A stretch of DNA of 64,000 nucleotides from Hirundichthys speculiger (Eukaryota > Chordata > Actinopteri > Beloniformes > Exocoetidae). The position numbers were made by a program, and so were the translations under genes. Within the stretch, counting starts at the first letter, position 1. The number at the start of each line of letters is the position of its first letter. The stretch lies in the NCBI GenBank assembly GCA_018398805.1, contig JAGFBZ010000563.1, forward strand, positions 248,001-312,000, given 5' to 3'. Shown here piece by piece: positions 30,141 through 44,027 of the stretch. The notes beneath the pieces were generated by a model. It had not been told where the DNA came from, did not search any database, and saw only the letters and a program-made list of their open reading frames with translations.

Positions 30141-33053
30141 GTCATGGCACCGTGAAATCCTCTTGAAATGGTTAAAACTATAACACTGTAAAATGATTTA
30201 CTGCAAGGACCGTATCGATTATGCTTGTATTGTATAGTGTGAGGGTTAAAGCGCACTGAGGCTTTTCACACTGATTTAAGTGTTCATGCGGCTCTGAGCC
30301 TTATTTTTTTTTTTTTTTTGAAGCTGTGGTCACTAGTGATCATCTGGTTACATAAGCTGGTGGCAGATTTGGACATGCTGGAAGTTTATTGTGGGCTGGA
30401 CAGTTAAAAAGGACAGGGAATGGTGATGATTATGTGCAGGAGATGGATCTGAGGAACCTGTCAGCCTGTATAGCAGGAAGGTTCTATTATAGCTTGGATC
30501 CAGAAACATGAATGTGGGACCAACTAACATTGTGTAAAAAGACTAGAATACAACTGTAGGGGAGCGTTGGGAATCTGAGGAGCCTTGTTTTGTGGTTTTT
30601 GTAAATCTAGCCTCCACTTAACCTGTGGAGAACCACATGAATGTGGCATTTTAGCATGCCTTTTAACTCTTTTGTGTTTAAGCAAATATTACATTATGCC
30701 TAACTTCATTCATCTGTCAGTTTTAGATTCATAATAGCTTTACAGAGTAAGACTTTTGATGTACAAAATGTATGGGGCAAGTGAGTTATGGACAGTAGTT
30801 GTGATACATGTAGGCCTATTTAAAATTTATAGAACACATACAAATTGCGATTTGTATTTGTTTTGAAAGCGCTGAAAATCTGTAATATTATGCATCAAAA
30901 GACCTAAGTGGTGTCTATGTTGGACAGTAATTTAATAACAATATATCACAATAAAAAGTGCTTCAATTACAATGGTATGACTTTTAAACATATTTCTGAT
31001 ATTTTGATACTCGTTATGATGAAGCCTACTTGTTTGTTTGATGGTAGTATCGTGTTTCTTAGTTATGAATGGAAATAGTTATGAATGGAACCATTTATGT
31101 TATTTAAATATGATATAGATTTAAAAGATGAGGTTTTTAGGGATTTCATTTTTCAGAGATTTGTGCGTACATTCATCCATCCTGGACATTCTTGGGAGTT
31201 CCTCTGTGGTTTTCATATCCATCATATCTATAACAGTACTGTATTGTATCGACCAAGATTAAGAAGTATATTGTGGTAAAAACTTTTGGCCGTATCATCC
31301 AGCCCCATTACAGCACCACGTTTTTGTTTACCTATAGCAAACAGCTGTGCCACTCTTTGCCATATTTGTTTCTGAACTCTACAGAAGCCTGGGCATAATT
31401 ATTTTATAAAAAAACAGAATACAAGATGTTAACATTTATGCCACATTTAGCTTGTTGCTTTCAAGCTATTAAGATCACAGAAGCTTTGCAGCAGATGTAA
31501 AAAAAAAAAAAAAACGAATTGTTTAATAGTTGTTTTGAAGAGTGCTACGTCACCATTACAAGTTGTAGGCTACATTTAAGAAAACAGCGTCTCAACTTAC
31601 ACCAGTGGCTTTGATTGAATTCTAGCTTACAACTTCTCTTCAAGCTGTCTGGAGCCTCTTCCAGCTGTCTTTGTGCAAAAAACAATTAAAAAAAAAAACC
31701 CTGGACAGATTAATTGTTCCATTGCAGGTCAGTGGACAAGTAATGTGCAAATCTAGGGTCAACTGAGCATCACCAGTGTTGGTTTGGGTAAAACATGCAA
31801 ACAAGTCACAGCTAGGATTTGAATCCAGCAGTGCTAACCACCAAGATGTTGATACATCACTGCTGTGGTTCACAACAAGGCTACAAGAAGAGCATTTTGC
31901 ATTATATTCAGAAAAGTATATTGATATATTTTTGTTCGTCCCTGGAGCTAATGAATCTTATATTGATTTAGAGTTGCAATGCTTGGTTTTGACTGTCTTT
32001 TATAATCATTTAAGTCATGTTTAATGTGACAGAAGCACATTTTAAAATGTGTGAATTGTCGATCATTACTTTAGTTTCTTCTTTCTTTTAGTTAGTGGTT
32101 TGGACAAAGCAAACAATGGAGTCGCTTTTAGCACAGAAATTACTTGCTTTTCATTCTGAAAGCATCTCTGGAGAAACCAACTACAAATGATAAAAATCTT
32201 CCATTACAGATTCATATCTAGTGATAATAAAAAGGTCCATCGTTTACAATTGTAGGGACATTTCCTTTTTAATTTTACATAATTACATGCTTAAATACAA
32301 CAATGTAAGAGTATTGGAGTATTTCCACTTTGTTGTTTTAGTACTTTCATTTCAATAAAGCCTCCTAATATATTTTAATTTATTAAGTAATTTATTCCTT
32401 ATAACTCGTGCCAGCCATACTAGATGACTCGATGACTGTCTAGAATTTTTTTTAAAGACTAATATATGACAGCCTCTCCCATCTAAAGACTGTAAGCCAG
32501 AGTCTTAAGTTCCAGACTATGGCTTTTTCAAAGACTGGGGAACTTCTGGGGTGTTTATTTACCCCACAGGATGAATCAAAGGACAACAACATTCCCCTGG
32601 GTTGTTGATGATAATTATGCAATTCCATCCCATTATCGGTGTCAACAACCAGCTTGTGTGAGGCAAAACTAAATTTTCTTAAGAGCAGACTAAAGACTTG
32701 CAATATAAATATGTTTGAATTTGTCATGACACCAAACGCCACCTTACAACAAACCATTGAGCTGATGGAAGCTTGCCCTAACTCTGTAAGACTCTTGAAT
32801 TTCTGTGGAAATTTTTTTTGCAGCCTTTAAAGTTTCTTGTGAAATTGATCAGTGTAGCGTCACCTTAAGAGAACGTGATGATTCACAGATCCTGTTGTTC
32901 ATAAGAATATTTTCTGAGAGGAATGACATTGTTGAATTCTGCTGTTTGTTGTTGAGAACTCACTCTTTTGAATGCGAGGAAGTGTGCTGGAAAAACACTC
33001 AGTTGCAGGTTCACAAACAGATCTCTACAATTGAAATATATTAAGCTGTGAAG

Positions 33054-33873
33054 TATGGAGCCCCGTTTGAGTCATAATTCAATGAATAAATGAATTTATT
33101 ATTATGAAATACAGGCGTTTATTATTATAAAATACGTATCCATAATTATGAAAATTTTCCCATTATTATGAAAAAAATGTAATTATTATGAAATATATTT
33201 GTATTATTATTTAATCTTAGTTTAATGCATAATAGTTTATTTCAAAATTGCTTTTTTTTTTTATTAAAGAATGAGTTTTTACATAATTGCTTCCTTTTTC
33301 ATAAGAATGAGTTTTTACATAATAATGACATTTTGCCACTGGGCGGGACCAGTGGTTGACCTGCACGCTCATTGGCTGATCCTTCTCCATTCTACGCTCT
33401 GACATCGACTAGTTGGTGGGGGACTCGCATCGAGCCTGTTGGCTATCTCTCAGAGTAAGTCAGAAAAGGATCTTTCTCCTGTTGCCATGCCGTCAAAATC
33501 AAGTTTTCCCTACATTTCGCGCTACGTTTCTTAGTCGATGTCAACTTTTAACCGTAAACTGAGGTGCATTCTGCCACCTACTGCCCAGGAGTATATACAT
33601 TGCACCTCTCGCCCACTATCGATATTTACTGTTCTGTTGCTTATGCCTGAATGAAAGAGCAGCCAATCACATAAATGGCTCCGCCCTCTCTGCTGTGATT
33701 GACACACAAATCATTCTTATGAAAAACAAATCCATTATTATGTAAAAGCTCATTCTGATGAAAAACGAAACCATTATCATAATAATGGGAAATATTTCAT
33801 AATAATAAACACCTGCATTTCATAATAATAGACTCATTTATTCATTGAATTATGACACAAACGGGGCTCCATA
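33054..33873. mobile_element. long-inverted-repeat DNA element, 820 bp, 6-bp duplication
   Basis: The left end TATGGAGCCCCGTTTGAGTC and right end GACACAAACGGGGCTCCATA are inverted repeats that continue inward for over 100 bp with many ATTATTATGAAA units. GTGAAG flanks both ends (33048-33053 and 33874-33879). The centre (about 33330-33700) is more GC-rich, with no recognised protein. The family is not identified. Confidence 0.82.
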
Positions 33874-34820
33874 GTGAAGCAGAAGAAACTCTGTGTTTCA
33901 GATCAGGGGTTGCCACTGTTTGTGGAGCTTAAATTCAGTTTATCTGGGAAATAAGCAGCTACTACAAATTGTTGAAGTTGTTTAAGTTTTAATAAGCTGT
34001 TTATTCCATTGTGGGTGTTTTTATTAACCAAATCCTCGTCTGTGTAAATGGACCGCCCCTGCATCAGTAATACAGTGAGTAAGGTGACATAGCAGAGATC
34101 ACTCCCGTTCTAAAGTCACGCTCACATTAGTGAACTCTTTCAGTGGTTCAGATTTGATTCCAACCAGGTGCCATCACTGTTTTTGCACTTTTTTGTGTAG
34201 CCTACTGCAGGTTTGTTTCTTGAAAAATGTTTTCAATTTAGGAGAAGTCAAGTCTTGTGAAAGTATATAACTTTAAGCAGGTGTCATCCATGACATGTCG
34301 TTTGCACTTTTTAAATGGCATTGTTTTGTTCAAAGATTATTCATTTTTTGGCATTTGACCTATTCAGTGGTGTTTTTTTTTTTTTTTTGATAAATGGAAA
34401 GTGGAAAACAAAATGATATTTGTGTCCCTTTTTTATTTTAAACTTAATCAATTAAAAAAAAAAAAAATCTGATCTGTGGCTCAAAAACTGATATGATCCG
34501 AACTGTGAGGTCTGTGATTCGTTGCAACTCTAGAGTTCAGGCAGAAAAGTGGTTAGGACGATGTAATGTCCCACTCCTCTTTGCTCTATGTTGATCAAAT
34601 CAGTTGAGCTCTGTTTAACTGATGCCTTTTCCCCCGCTGGTCAAAAAATAAAATCTGTTAACACTAGTTTCTCATATCTAACAATGTCTGGCTTTTGTCT
34701 TCAAGAGAACAGGTAATATCAGCCTTCAGTCTCGAGGTCAAATGAGTGCTGCATGAGTAAGCGCAGCTCTGAATTACCTTTAATACATAATTTACCAACC
34801 ACCATTTCACATATAAATGG

Positions 34821-34912
34821 TGCCTTTCGCCCGTAGACGGCTGGGATAGGCTCCAGCAGATCCCTGTGACCCTTCAAGGATGAAACAGGTATAGATAATG
34901 GATGGATGGATG
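34821..34912 (+). repeat. GGAT-tailed fish interspersed repeat
   Basis: A near-identical partial copy of 20775-20881: CTTTCGCCCGTAGACGGCTG, GGGATAGGCTCCAGCAGATC and an ATGGATGGATGG tail. It is 5'-truncated. Confidence 0.8.
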
Positions 34913-36956
34913 GGCATTTCACATATAGGCTCAGAAATTGACAAGAGCACCACGATTTGAACGGAAGAAGAACTGACAGATCAATTTTCAATCTGCAAAG
35001 AAGCTGACTGCCAACTCCCGGGGCTGCATGGATAAAACGGATTTTCAAAACTAGAAATTTGCATACAAACACAGATAGAAATGATCACATGTGTTCCGTT
35101 TACCAGATTTATAAATTTATCACTTCCTATGTTTCTCTTTTGTAAACATTGGATCATTGGGAAATTCTCCACCTTTAAGCCTCATTTTTTATCATGAATG
35201 GATTCAGATGCCCCCCAGTGAGACATTTGTATGCAAAAACATTATATGTATCAATAAATATACCTGACGACTAAAGCATCAGTGAAGAAAAACTATAGTT
35301 TTACTGAGTAGGAAGTTGATACAATTATCAGTGAATTGGATAAAAGGAAATCTGTTTTATGTGGTTACCTCAGTTCTGAACTCATGGCTAGAAAAAGAAA
35401 AAAAAATTAATACTGAATGGAGTAAAGACACAGAAACAATCAGCTGTGTCGGTTTAGAGCAAAGGATCCTGCAAAAGTTTAAAAAACAAAAAATGTTTGG
35501 AATACAAATGAGAGTTCGGAAAATGTCATCAGATAAGACAGCTGCCACTGTAAACCCAGTTCCTCAAGCAAGAGGAACGGCCCTATGAAGTAGTCTGCAA
35601 TGTATAACCCAAATTCAGAAAAAGTTGGGACAATATGGTACATGCAAAAATAGGGGGAAAAAAGTGATTATCACATTTACTTTGATTCTTATTTCAAGAG
35701 TTTGAGCCCAAGAACCAACAAACCCAACATGTTTTTTTTCTTTCACCTCTCTACCACCTTTAAAGAGTCCCAATATCAACCTTTTCTGGAATATGCTGGA
35801 GGCCTAGAAGAAAAAAATGAGAATGTAAATTAACAAATGAAATGAGGCTGATTAAACAAAAAATGGACAAAACCATTAGCTCTTTGAGTTTGGAATGAAA
35901 GAAAAATCAAAGTGAGTGCTATGATCACTGCAGGGCTTTTTTGTTTGTTTGTTTTTCTAATACTGTCCCAAGATTTTCTGATTGGGGGTTGTAAAAAAAA
36001 TTCTATAAATGTATCAATTAATTTGAAAAATAGAATAAAACTCACTGTCATACCACAGAGAAATCTCATTCAACTTCCTCTCCATCTTATCTGGTTTAAA
36101 TTGCTCAAAGAACATGTGCACACATGGTTTGATGAAAGCGTGAGGGACACACATTCTCGTTTATCCTTTATAAATACCAGCATGTGTGCGTAGGAAATGT
36201 TGTGCACATTTTTTTTTCTGCATACATGCCATTTCTGCAACTGGACCCAGCTGTTGAACTGTAGCCCAACAAAGACTGCAGGACAGAATCATTGTGCGTC
36301 CTTTCCTGTTGAGGTACTCGGTGTAATAGCTCTGTCTAGGACTAGATTGTAGATTATTGTTGCAGATCAAAGACATTAGAGGTTCATTATTGATTAGGAT
36401 ATCTACCATTGCTGATTCTACCATCCCTGCCGTAACAGTTACTGCAACATTAAGTTGCTGTGTTTAGACTGGCTGCATATAAATCCTGTTTGTTATTGAC
36501 AAGGTTTCCTAATGACAAAGCTGTCAAGAAATACCAAAAAAACAAGTTCACTAAATATGTGTTTTTACTTCACTGCTTATTTTTTGGCTTCTTAGACACT
36601 CAATGTGTGGGGCATTTGTGTAGCATAATTGTCTTGCGATCCAGCACATCCATCCTCTGACTATTGTGTAAAAAATGTATTGCCTGTCAAGGAAACGGCT
36701 GTTAAATCTGGCTGAGATAAAGGCCTCTACAGCACTCCTCCCAAAGCCTGCGCTGTCTCCAACTATGTCTCCACTATGTTGCATTTAGAAGACAGTGGAA
36801 TCCCATTCACACTGTAGCTGACTCTGGCACACACACTTGTTTTTTTTATATGGAAGTATGTTTTAACTATAAAGTCACCTTGAAAGTTCACCTAAAGTTG
36901 AAGGTATAACGTCCTGACTGTAAAATCAGCTGGTGCTTATAAAGTTTGAAAATTAT

Positions 36957-37012
36957 ACTCCCCGTGACGCTACATAGGGTTAAACGGGTATAGATGATGG
37001 ATAGATGGATAA
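36957..37012 (+). repeat. short GGAT-tailed repeat remnant
   Basis: Only the 3' end remains: CCCGTGACGCTACATAGGGT, TAAACGGGTATAGATGATGG, then GATAGATGGAT. Confidence 0.65.
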
Positions 37013-37219
37013 AATTAGACTGGTAGAGCTGCCTGCCCACCTCTTTCTCATCCCATTTCGAGAACAGGTTTTCTTTTGGGGACCTTTGCACACAAGACAA
37101 CCTTCTGCAGTTTTTTTTTTTTTTTTTTTTTTGCTTTTAGAATTGCACTATCATGAACTATCATGACATTTAATTTACTAACTCTTGGATTTCTTCTTTT
37201 TTTCTGAGCATTAAATCAT

Positions 37220-37373
37220 TTGATCATGGGTTGATAATCTTTCTCGCTGTTGAACGATTGACCCCGAATAGTTTGGAAATGGCCGTATAACCTTTCCCAG
37301 ACTCATGCCTGGCAACAATTACTTCTCTTGGATAATTTTTTGATGTCTTTTTTTTCCTTGGAATTATGTTCAT
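37220..37373 (-). pseudogene. Tc1-like transposase fragment, N-terminal part
   Basis: The minus strand gives MNIIPRKKKTSKNYPREVIV, then ESGKGYTAISKLFGVNRSTA and RKIIN. These match the helix-turn-helix start of fish Tc1 transposases (GKGYKAISKQFGV, STVRKII). An insertion shortens or shifts the KDISNDLRE part. No catalytic half is found nearby. Confidence 0.65.
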
Positions 37374-40137
37374 ATAACCTATGATACTCTGGACCAACAA
37401 ACATCTGCTCTCCCTTCGGGTTGCTCACACTTGCTAATGACCAGTCAGTCAAATGCATTTGAAACTGAAGGAGGATGTACGTTATTTTCACTGGTATGTG
37501 CTTTCATAGGATACCTTTATGAGGAATCTATCTTGTGAACATTAAAGGCGACCTCCTCTCAGTACAAAGGCCATACAATTCACAATCATAAGAGAAATGT
37601 TGGTTCTGAGGAAACATAAACTCCCATAGATCATCAAGGCACAGCGAGCGCCTGCAGCCTGCCCCTTATTGATTTCCCGTCATGTTTCTCCTTCCTTGTT
37701 ATGGACATTGTAGAGCGCTTTAATATTACATGAACAGAACAACCAATTTGATACTTGTACAGAATCTTTCATTGTACTTCATATTTAAACACCCGGAGCC
37801 CTATTTTGATTCATCTCAGGGTTAAATCAACTCATGACAAATCATATTAGATATAAGCGAAACTCTGAGCATGTGCATTATTCCCCTTAGGTATTGTATT
37901 CAAATTCAGGGGTGTAAAACCTTTTGAGGTCATTTTTCTCCTCACTCATCCATTATTAAGGGTGATATTTATTTATTTATGTATTTTATTTTATTTGTCC
38001 TTTCCCTTCTATCCAGTTTAGTTTTAACTCGAGGTGGGGAATGTGCCCTGTGATGTCCACAGCAGCACAAATTGGGTGGCTTTGCATGTGTGCAGTGATG
38101 TGCACTATGAGCAGCAGTAATTTGTGAAGGATAGAGAATAGCGGAAAGAGGCTGTGCTGTTTTTAGAGGCGCTCCATGTTGTGTGAGCTACACAAACTGT
38201 CAGTGAAACTTAATTAATGTGTGGGATGGGCTTCTTCCGTACGAATGAAAGGATATGGTTCCTGGGAAGCCTTGTGTGTTTGTGAACCTGTGATATTGCA
38301 TAGTTGTTGAAAAAAGCGAGTATATAACAAGTTCTGGTGTAATGGTTTTTACTGCATTATACTGCAAGAGTCCCGTGATCCATTTCTTGATGTTGACTGA
38401 AGAGTCTAATGATGAATAATGAGCTTCAAGTGCGTGGATATCTTGTTTAAAAGAATTAAGAAGCTTCCTTTCTAACCCCTTGAAACTGCTTTGGAACCCT
38501 ATTCTCCTCTGCTTATTCTGGTGCTGTGAACAAATGTCCAAGGCAGACATTTCTCTCTGATTTTCAATTAGCTGACTTACTCTTCTGTGAAAATATGACT
38601 ATTATTATTTTCAAACTCCGGGTGCCGCAAGCTGTGCTGCAAATGTATCCACATTATTGCAGTTAATTGGGTTTCAACGCTAAGAAAATTCTGAAAATCT
38701 TGCTTCTCTTGTGGAACAGAGGGTGCATTACTGGGCCGTGAGTGGGGGTGGGGATTTGGAGGGTGTTGACAACAGAAGCTCTCTACAGTCACAGTGGCAA
38801 GCATGTGGGTTGCAGTTTCCAGATGGATAAGTTATGACTTCCAGTTTTCAAGTTGTTCGTCATACTTGTTGATTTATGACTTACCAGTAACCTCTGGCAG
38901 ATCTTGCGTACTTTTGGGTCCATATAAACACATTTTTTTTTTTTTTTTTTACTTTTTTATTATTTTTTTTCATCTTACACACATAATCTTGTCTTGTCTG
39001 AAGCTTGGCTTGTTGAGTCAGTCTCCAAGCAAACGTTTACTGCCAAGGTTTAATGCTGTTGTTCTCACTCTTCAACACTTTCTCTGTACCGTTTGCTGCC
39101 ATTTGCAGTTTCAGGCTTTGTCTCTGACTCTGAGCTTTCCAACTATTTCTCAAAATCTTAACAATTTGTTCCAGAACAGGGACATCATTTTCTTGACTCT
39201 GAACTGCCTTTGCATGCTTGCAATTTTCAGTTTTTCATTACCTTAGCATTCATGTCTCCTAGCACTAATGAAACAAACATGTTCTTGTTTCCGTGAGCTT
39301 AGTTCTGATGGCTGTGCAATTTCCTCCTAATGACACCAATATGAAACATTTTCATTAGCACTTCTCTTTTTTCCTATAATCCTTTTAACAAACTGTTTTT
39401 CATATCATTTGGGACACCCTGTTTAATTTCTGTTTTGGTGTCCTGAAAAATGATCCAATGCCTCTGTTTTTTTTTTTTTTTTGTTTTTTTTTTATTTTTT
39501 TTTGTTACTTCAACTGACTTGGGTGCTTAAAAAATAAATGCCTGCAGACAGAAACACATTATATGAAGTGGTAGGGTCGGGGAACGCACCACTGCTTCAC
39601 CGAGCTAAAGCCAGTTAATGCTAGGGCTGGCACGGATTGACAATTTTACATTACAACAAATACTCAAAGCTTTTGCATACTCCCAGGTTGGAGGCAGGTG
39701 GTGGTAGCATGGGGTTCAGGTTGCATGGCACTCCTAAATAGCGCACGACTCTGGACAAGTGTAGCTCACTTGTTCAGAGTGAGGTTTTGAACGATTGAGG
39801 TCCAGACGACACGTGACCAAGAAGGGTGCACTCGGGCTACATGGAAAGTGCATGCTGTCAGACCTTTAACAGCTAAAATAAACTGAAGCATTACTGCAGT
39901 TGACATATATTGCTGATGAGGGAGTGTTGAATTTTGCAATGGTGCATTTTGCAGTTCCTTCATTCACAGATTGAAGAAAGCTTTAAAAAATAAAATCTGA
40001 ATAACCAGATTGAAAACTGGATGTCCATTTAACAAACAAATATCTGGATGTCTGGATGAGTATTTTTGTTCTAGCCCTACTTCATATTGATGTACCTTTT
40101 GTTATCCTAGTGCAGCGAAGCCAACCAGAGACATTAA

Positions 40138-40385
40138 GGGTCCGATTGTACACTTCCCGCTAGCCGTTACCCACTAGCCACTGCCCGCAAATTGCGGGTT
40201 TAGGAACCTCTGCTAACCGCTAATGCAATCTTCCGCTCCCTAAAGCCGCCACCCATTTTGCCGACTCCCTTACTCACATTGTAGGTGTGGCAATGGGCGT
40301 GTCTTTTGACCTTTCTGCAAACTCGGTATCTTGCGATCACGCGTGTTGGTGGTCAGCCCACCCACTACCCGCAACTTGCCTGTTG
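40138..40385 (-). mobile_element. fragment of the palindrome-rich hAT-like family
   Basis: Matches 58280-58500 closely: GATTGTACAC, CCGCAAATTGCGGGTTTAGG, AATGCAATCTTCCGCT and CTCGGTATCTTGCGATC. It stops near the centre of the palindrome present in the longer copy. Confidence 0.8.
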
Positions 40386-43300
40386 GCTCGTACAAATGCT
40401 GTCCATATTCTGTTTTATGAATTGTTATGGACTGACAACCTGTCCATGCTGATTCCACTTCCCACTCACTCATTGCAGATGGGATAGACTTTAGCCCCCC
40501 ATTATCCTGAGCAGGACTGAAGCAGGTATGGCAAATAAATTAATGTGCAAATAATTGAGTTATTTCATTAAAAAAGAGGAATGGCAGCCACCACTAAACC
40601 AGGAAGTTTACAAGCTTTCAAACATGAGCAATCAATTTTTTTGAGTTTATAAGTAGCATGGAGACTTTAGATCCATATTTTCATATTACTAGTAAATGGA
40701 TTTAAATGATTTTAACATTATGCACTTTCTCACAGCTCGATAGAAGCTTGGTCCTACTAGGTGTGGTACGAGTAAATAATTCATCTGTAGAGGACTCTAT
40801 TGATAAATTAATAAACTATCAACGAGTGCCCCAAATTCTGTTTCCAGTTTCAGCTACAGTTTCTGTTTTCCTTTGAGTCCCTTTCTGACTGTCAGTAGTT
40901 TTAGATGAGAAAAACAAGACAAGCAAGCATCAGGGGCTTCTGAGTAAATTGGAGCATCAGACTTTCACGGTTTACAGGACTTTATTTGGAGGTGATTAAG
41001 AAATCATCAGCAAAAGGAAAATTCTTATCAGACTAATCAATAACAAAGGATTATTAATTACTTTGATTATACATTTTGGTGATTGTTAACAAGAGTTAAG
41101 ATTCTTCATTTTTAGATTTTCCCCAAATTCTATTATTTCAGAGCTATATACTGTTTTAATATAAAATGTGAGGCTATTCTTCAGGTCTGTAAAACACTGT
41201 TCAACTTGATTCCCATCACACAGGCAAATCTACCAACTTTTCTTCCCTGGTATTCAGATGACTGTACCTTGTCTGAAGATTTTAGTTTGTGAAATTCCCT
41301 TTACTAATATGATGTTTCCACAATCAGAGGAAGAATATCTGATTAGAGTGTTCAAGAGCATTTACCTAAAATCTGCGTGGACATTGAACTACAATTTTTG
41401 AGTTCTGGAGAAGCTTCTGGCCTGAGTCTCCCCCTCAGGCTGCATGCCTCTAATGACTACTATCCTCTGCAGCAAACACAGTTATGGAAGCCTTTACTGA
41501 AAAGCAGGAGCTTGGTAGGAGGTAGAAATATTAGACAAGGGGGAGGCTTAAGCTCCAAAGTAAACTTTCAATCTAAAATTTCACTTAAGGCAGAGAACAA
41601 GTGGTGACCTGTGATGTGAAACCCTGAGAAATAGTGGAGGTGGTGCTTCATTCCTCTTAGAATGCACTCTATACCCCAAGTTAAGTTATTGTACATACCA
41701 GGGTATATCTATCCCACAACCACCCTAGCTGATCTGTAGCTACACAAAACATGAACAATAAAGAAAAATACTAGCAGCTATGCAGGTGCAGTGCATGACA
41801 GAGCCAGTTTTATTTTTAACCTGTGTATTTTTATCTGAGTATTTGTACTATTTTTTCCTATGCGTAGACTAGAGGCCTCTTCAATAGGATCATCTTTCTA
41901 TGGCAGATCTCTCCTACTCAAAGGCTCTCTTAAACTGACCACGGCCTGAGTGTTGTCAATTTTCTTTTGTCAACAAGTTTGAATACCGACAGCGCGATTT
42001 CAAAACTAATGAAATTTCAAATTCTGGGGAAAAAAATATCTTCCAGGCAACAGAATGCATGCCTATGTCAACACTGCAGTATGTTCATCACTGTGGTATC
42101 TTCTGCTTTGTAGTGTGATGTCGCGTGAAACGTCCAATTATTTGCTTTCTCGCTCAGAGATACATATCAATACCACTGAAAGTTGAATATGTAGCTACAA
42201 CCAGGAATTAAAAATCCCAAAATGAAAATTCATAAAAAACAATATATGGAACTTATTTGGCAAATACTGCATTTAATTAGCAAAAAGACCTGAAAACAAA
42301 TGTTTGTATTCTACTGCACTATTTTTTCTTTAAGAAAAAAAAAATAGAAAAAAACTTGTGCTTAAACTGACGAAAGGGGTAACTTCTATTTTTTTTTTCA
42401 TCAAGAAAGTCCTTAAAAAAAAAAGGTTGAGAGAAGCAACAGCTGTATGCCAGGTCACCTTGTTTTTCTCTAAATAAAATCTGGTAAAAGGGACTGGTAA
42501 AAAAAAAAAAAAACAAACACACATCTGTAACTAGTTTAACCCATAACTCCATGCAATGCGACTTTAAGACATTTTATTCCAGCAGGTCCAAACATCCATT
42601 TGAACGTTTTCGGTTTTTTTCCACAGAAATAACCAAAGCTCACAAAGTAATTTCAGTGCTGCAATGCTGAGAAACAGTGAGCTAACAAGCAACTGGCTTG
42701 TTAAAAACAGGGACGTAGCCAAGCAAGCTAGTAAGCCCAGATAATACACAGAAAAAAGCCAATATATGTAACATTTTATCAACTTAACCCTATTCAGATT
42801 ATATTGTACTCTCATCTTGCAGTACATGGATTTTAAATACAGTAGGTGGTAGCTAGCTAACACTAACAAGCTAATCTTATTTTAGCAAACAAGTTTATTA
42901 TCCAATTTGAGCTTCAGATTATAACGTAAGCATCTTTTTTCACTTTGGTTTTATTAATATGCTGGTTTTTATTACATGTTGTGGCAGGTATGTGCAGGTT
43001 TCTCAAATGGCAGAGCATAAAAAACGATAAAGCTGCTTTTACATCTCATCCCATTTGACCCAAGAGCTGGTTTCAAAATTGTGTTGTTTTTCCCAATGTT
43101 TGGTCACATCGCCCCAATCCTCTGACCCAACATCACGAACTCTGCATTTGGATTATCAATATAGCCCAGCAGTTTTTTGTGTTTTGTATACATGAAAACA
43201 CACTGATTACAGTTACAAATTACAGTTACTTAAAAAAAAAAAAAATTTACAAATAAAGTGAATTAATATCAGTTGAAATTACTTTCATCATTTTAAACAT

Positions 43301-44027
43301 TTTGACACTTAATTTGAAAATAACTTAAATGTGCCAGGAGGTAATAGTTGCAATAGACCATAACAACAAGGGGCCCAAAATCAAGATTGCGTTTTTATAA
43401 GGGATTAAAGTTGAAATGTTGGGAACCCTGTGTCGTTTGTCTACCTCTTAAAATGATGGGTATCATTTTTTTAAGCACATATATAAGTCTGTCATGCACT
43501 AATATTTGAAGTGGTGATTTATTCTCTTATAAATAATGACTTAATTGTCTTTCTGTGACTTTTATGTTCCTGTGTGTTTTATATTATTGCCTCTTTGACC
43601 TTCACAAATTGCTTCCTCCAAGACATTAGGCTTTCTACTTCCATTTGGCTTGAAACCAAACTGTGCAGAGAGCAATGTTATGATAATTGGCAAGTTTAAC
43701 CAGCATTGAGTTTCAGCTACATTTATCTGCACAGATGCAAAAGTGATCCCAGTTCTCATCTAACTGGGACCAAGAAAGAAAGCAAGTCTATTAAAAATCA
43801 ACATTTTCTGGAAGAGACTTGTTTTGGAGGTCTTAAAGCATAAGACCGTAAAACAATTAGGATTTACATGAACTTTATTTATTTATTTATTTAAATTTTA
43901 CAATAATAGCATTGTTTTCAAAAACCGGTGATTTCAGTCCATTGTTCATTAATGCTCCCTTTGTATTAGCTATGGTATTTTTTCTCTTTTTTTTTTTTTT
44001 TTTTTTGGGGGGGGGGGGGTGTATTTG

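Noticed and set aside
35595..35700. Possible mariner-like repeat end (ACCCAAATTCAGAAAAAGTTGGGAC)
   Set aside because: It recalls a common fish repeat, but I found no inverted partner or flanking duplication.
38794..39246. 150-codon + strand frame
   Set aside because: Dominated by a T-run translated as Phe and by Leu/Ser-rich sequence; no start context, splice pattern or known domain.
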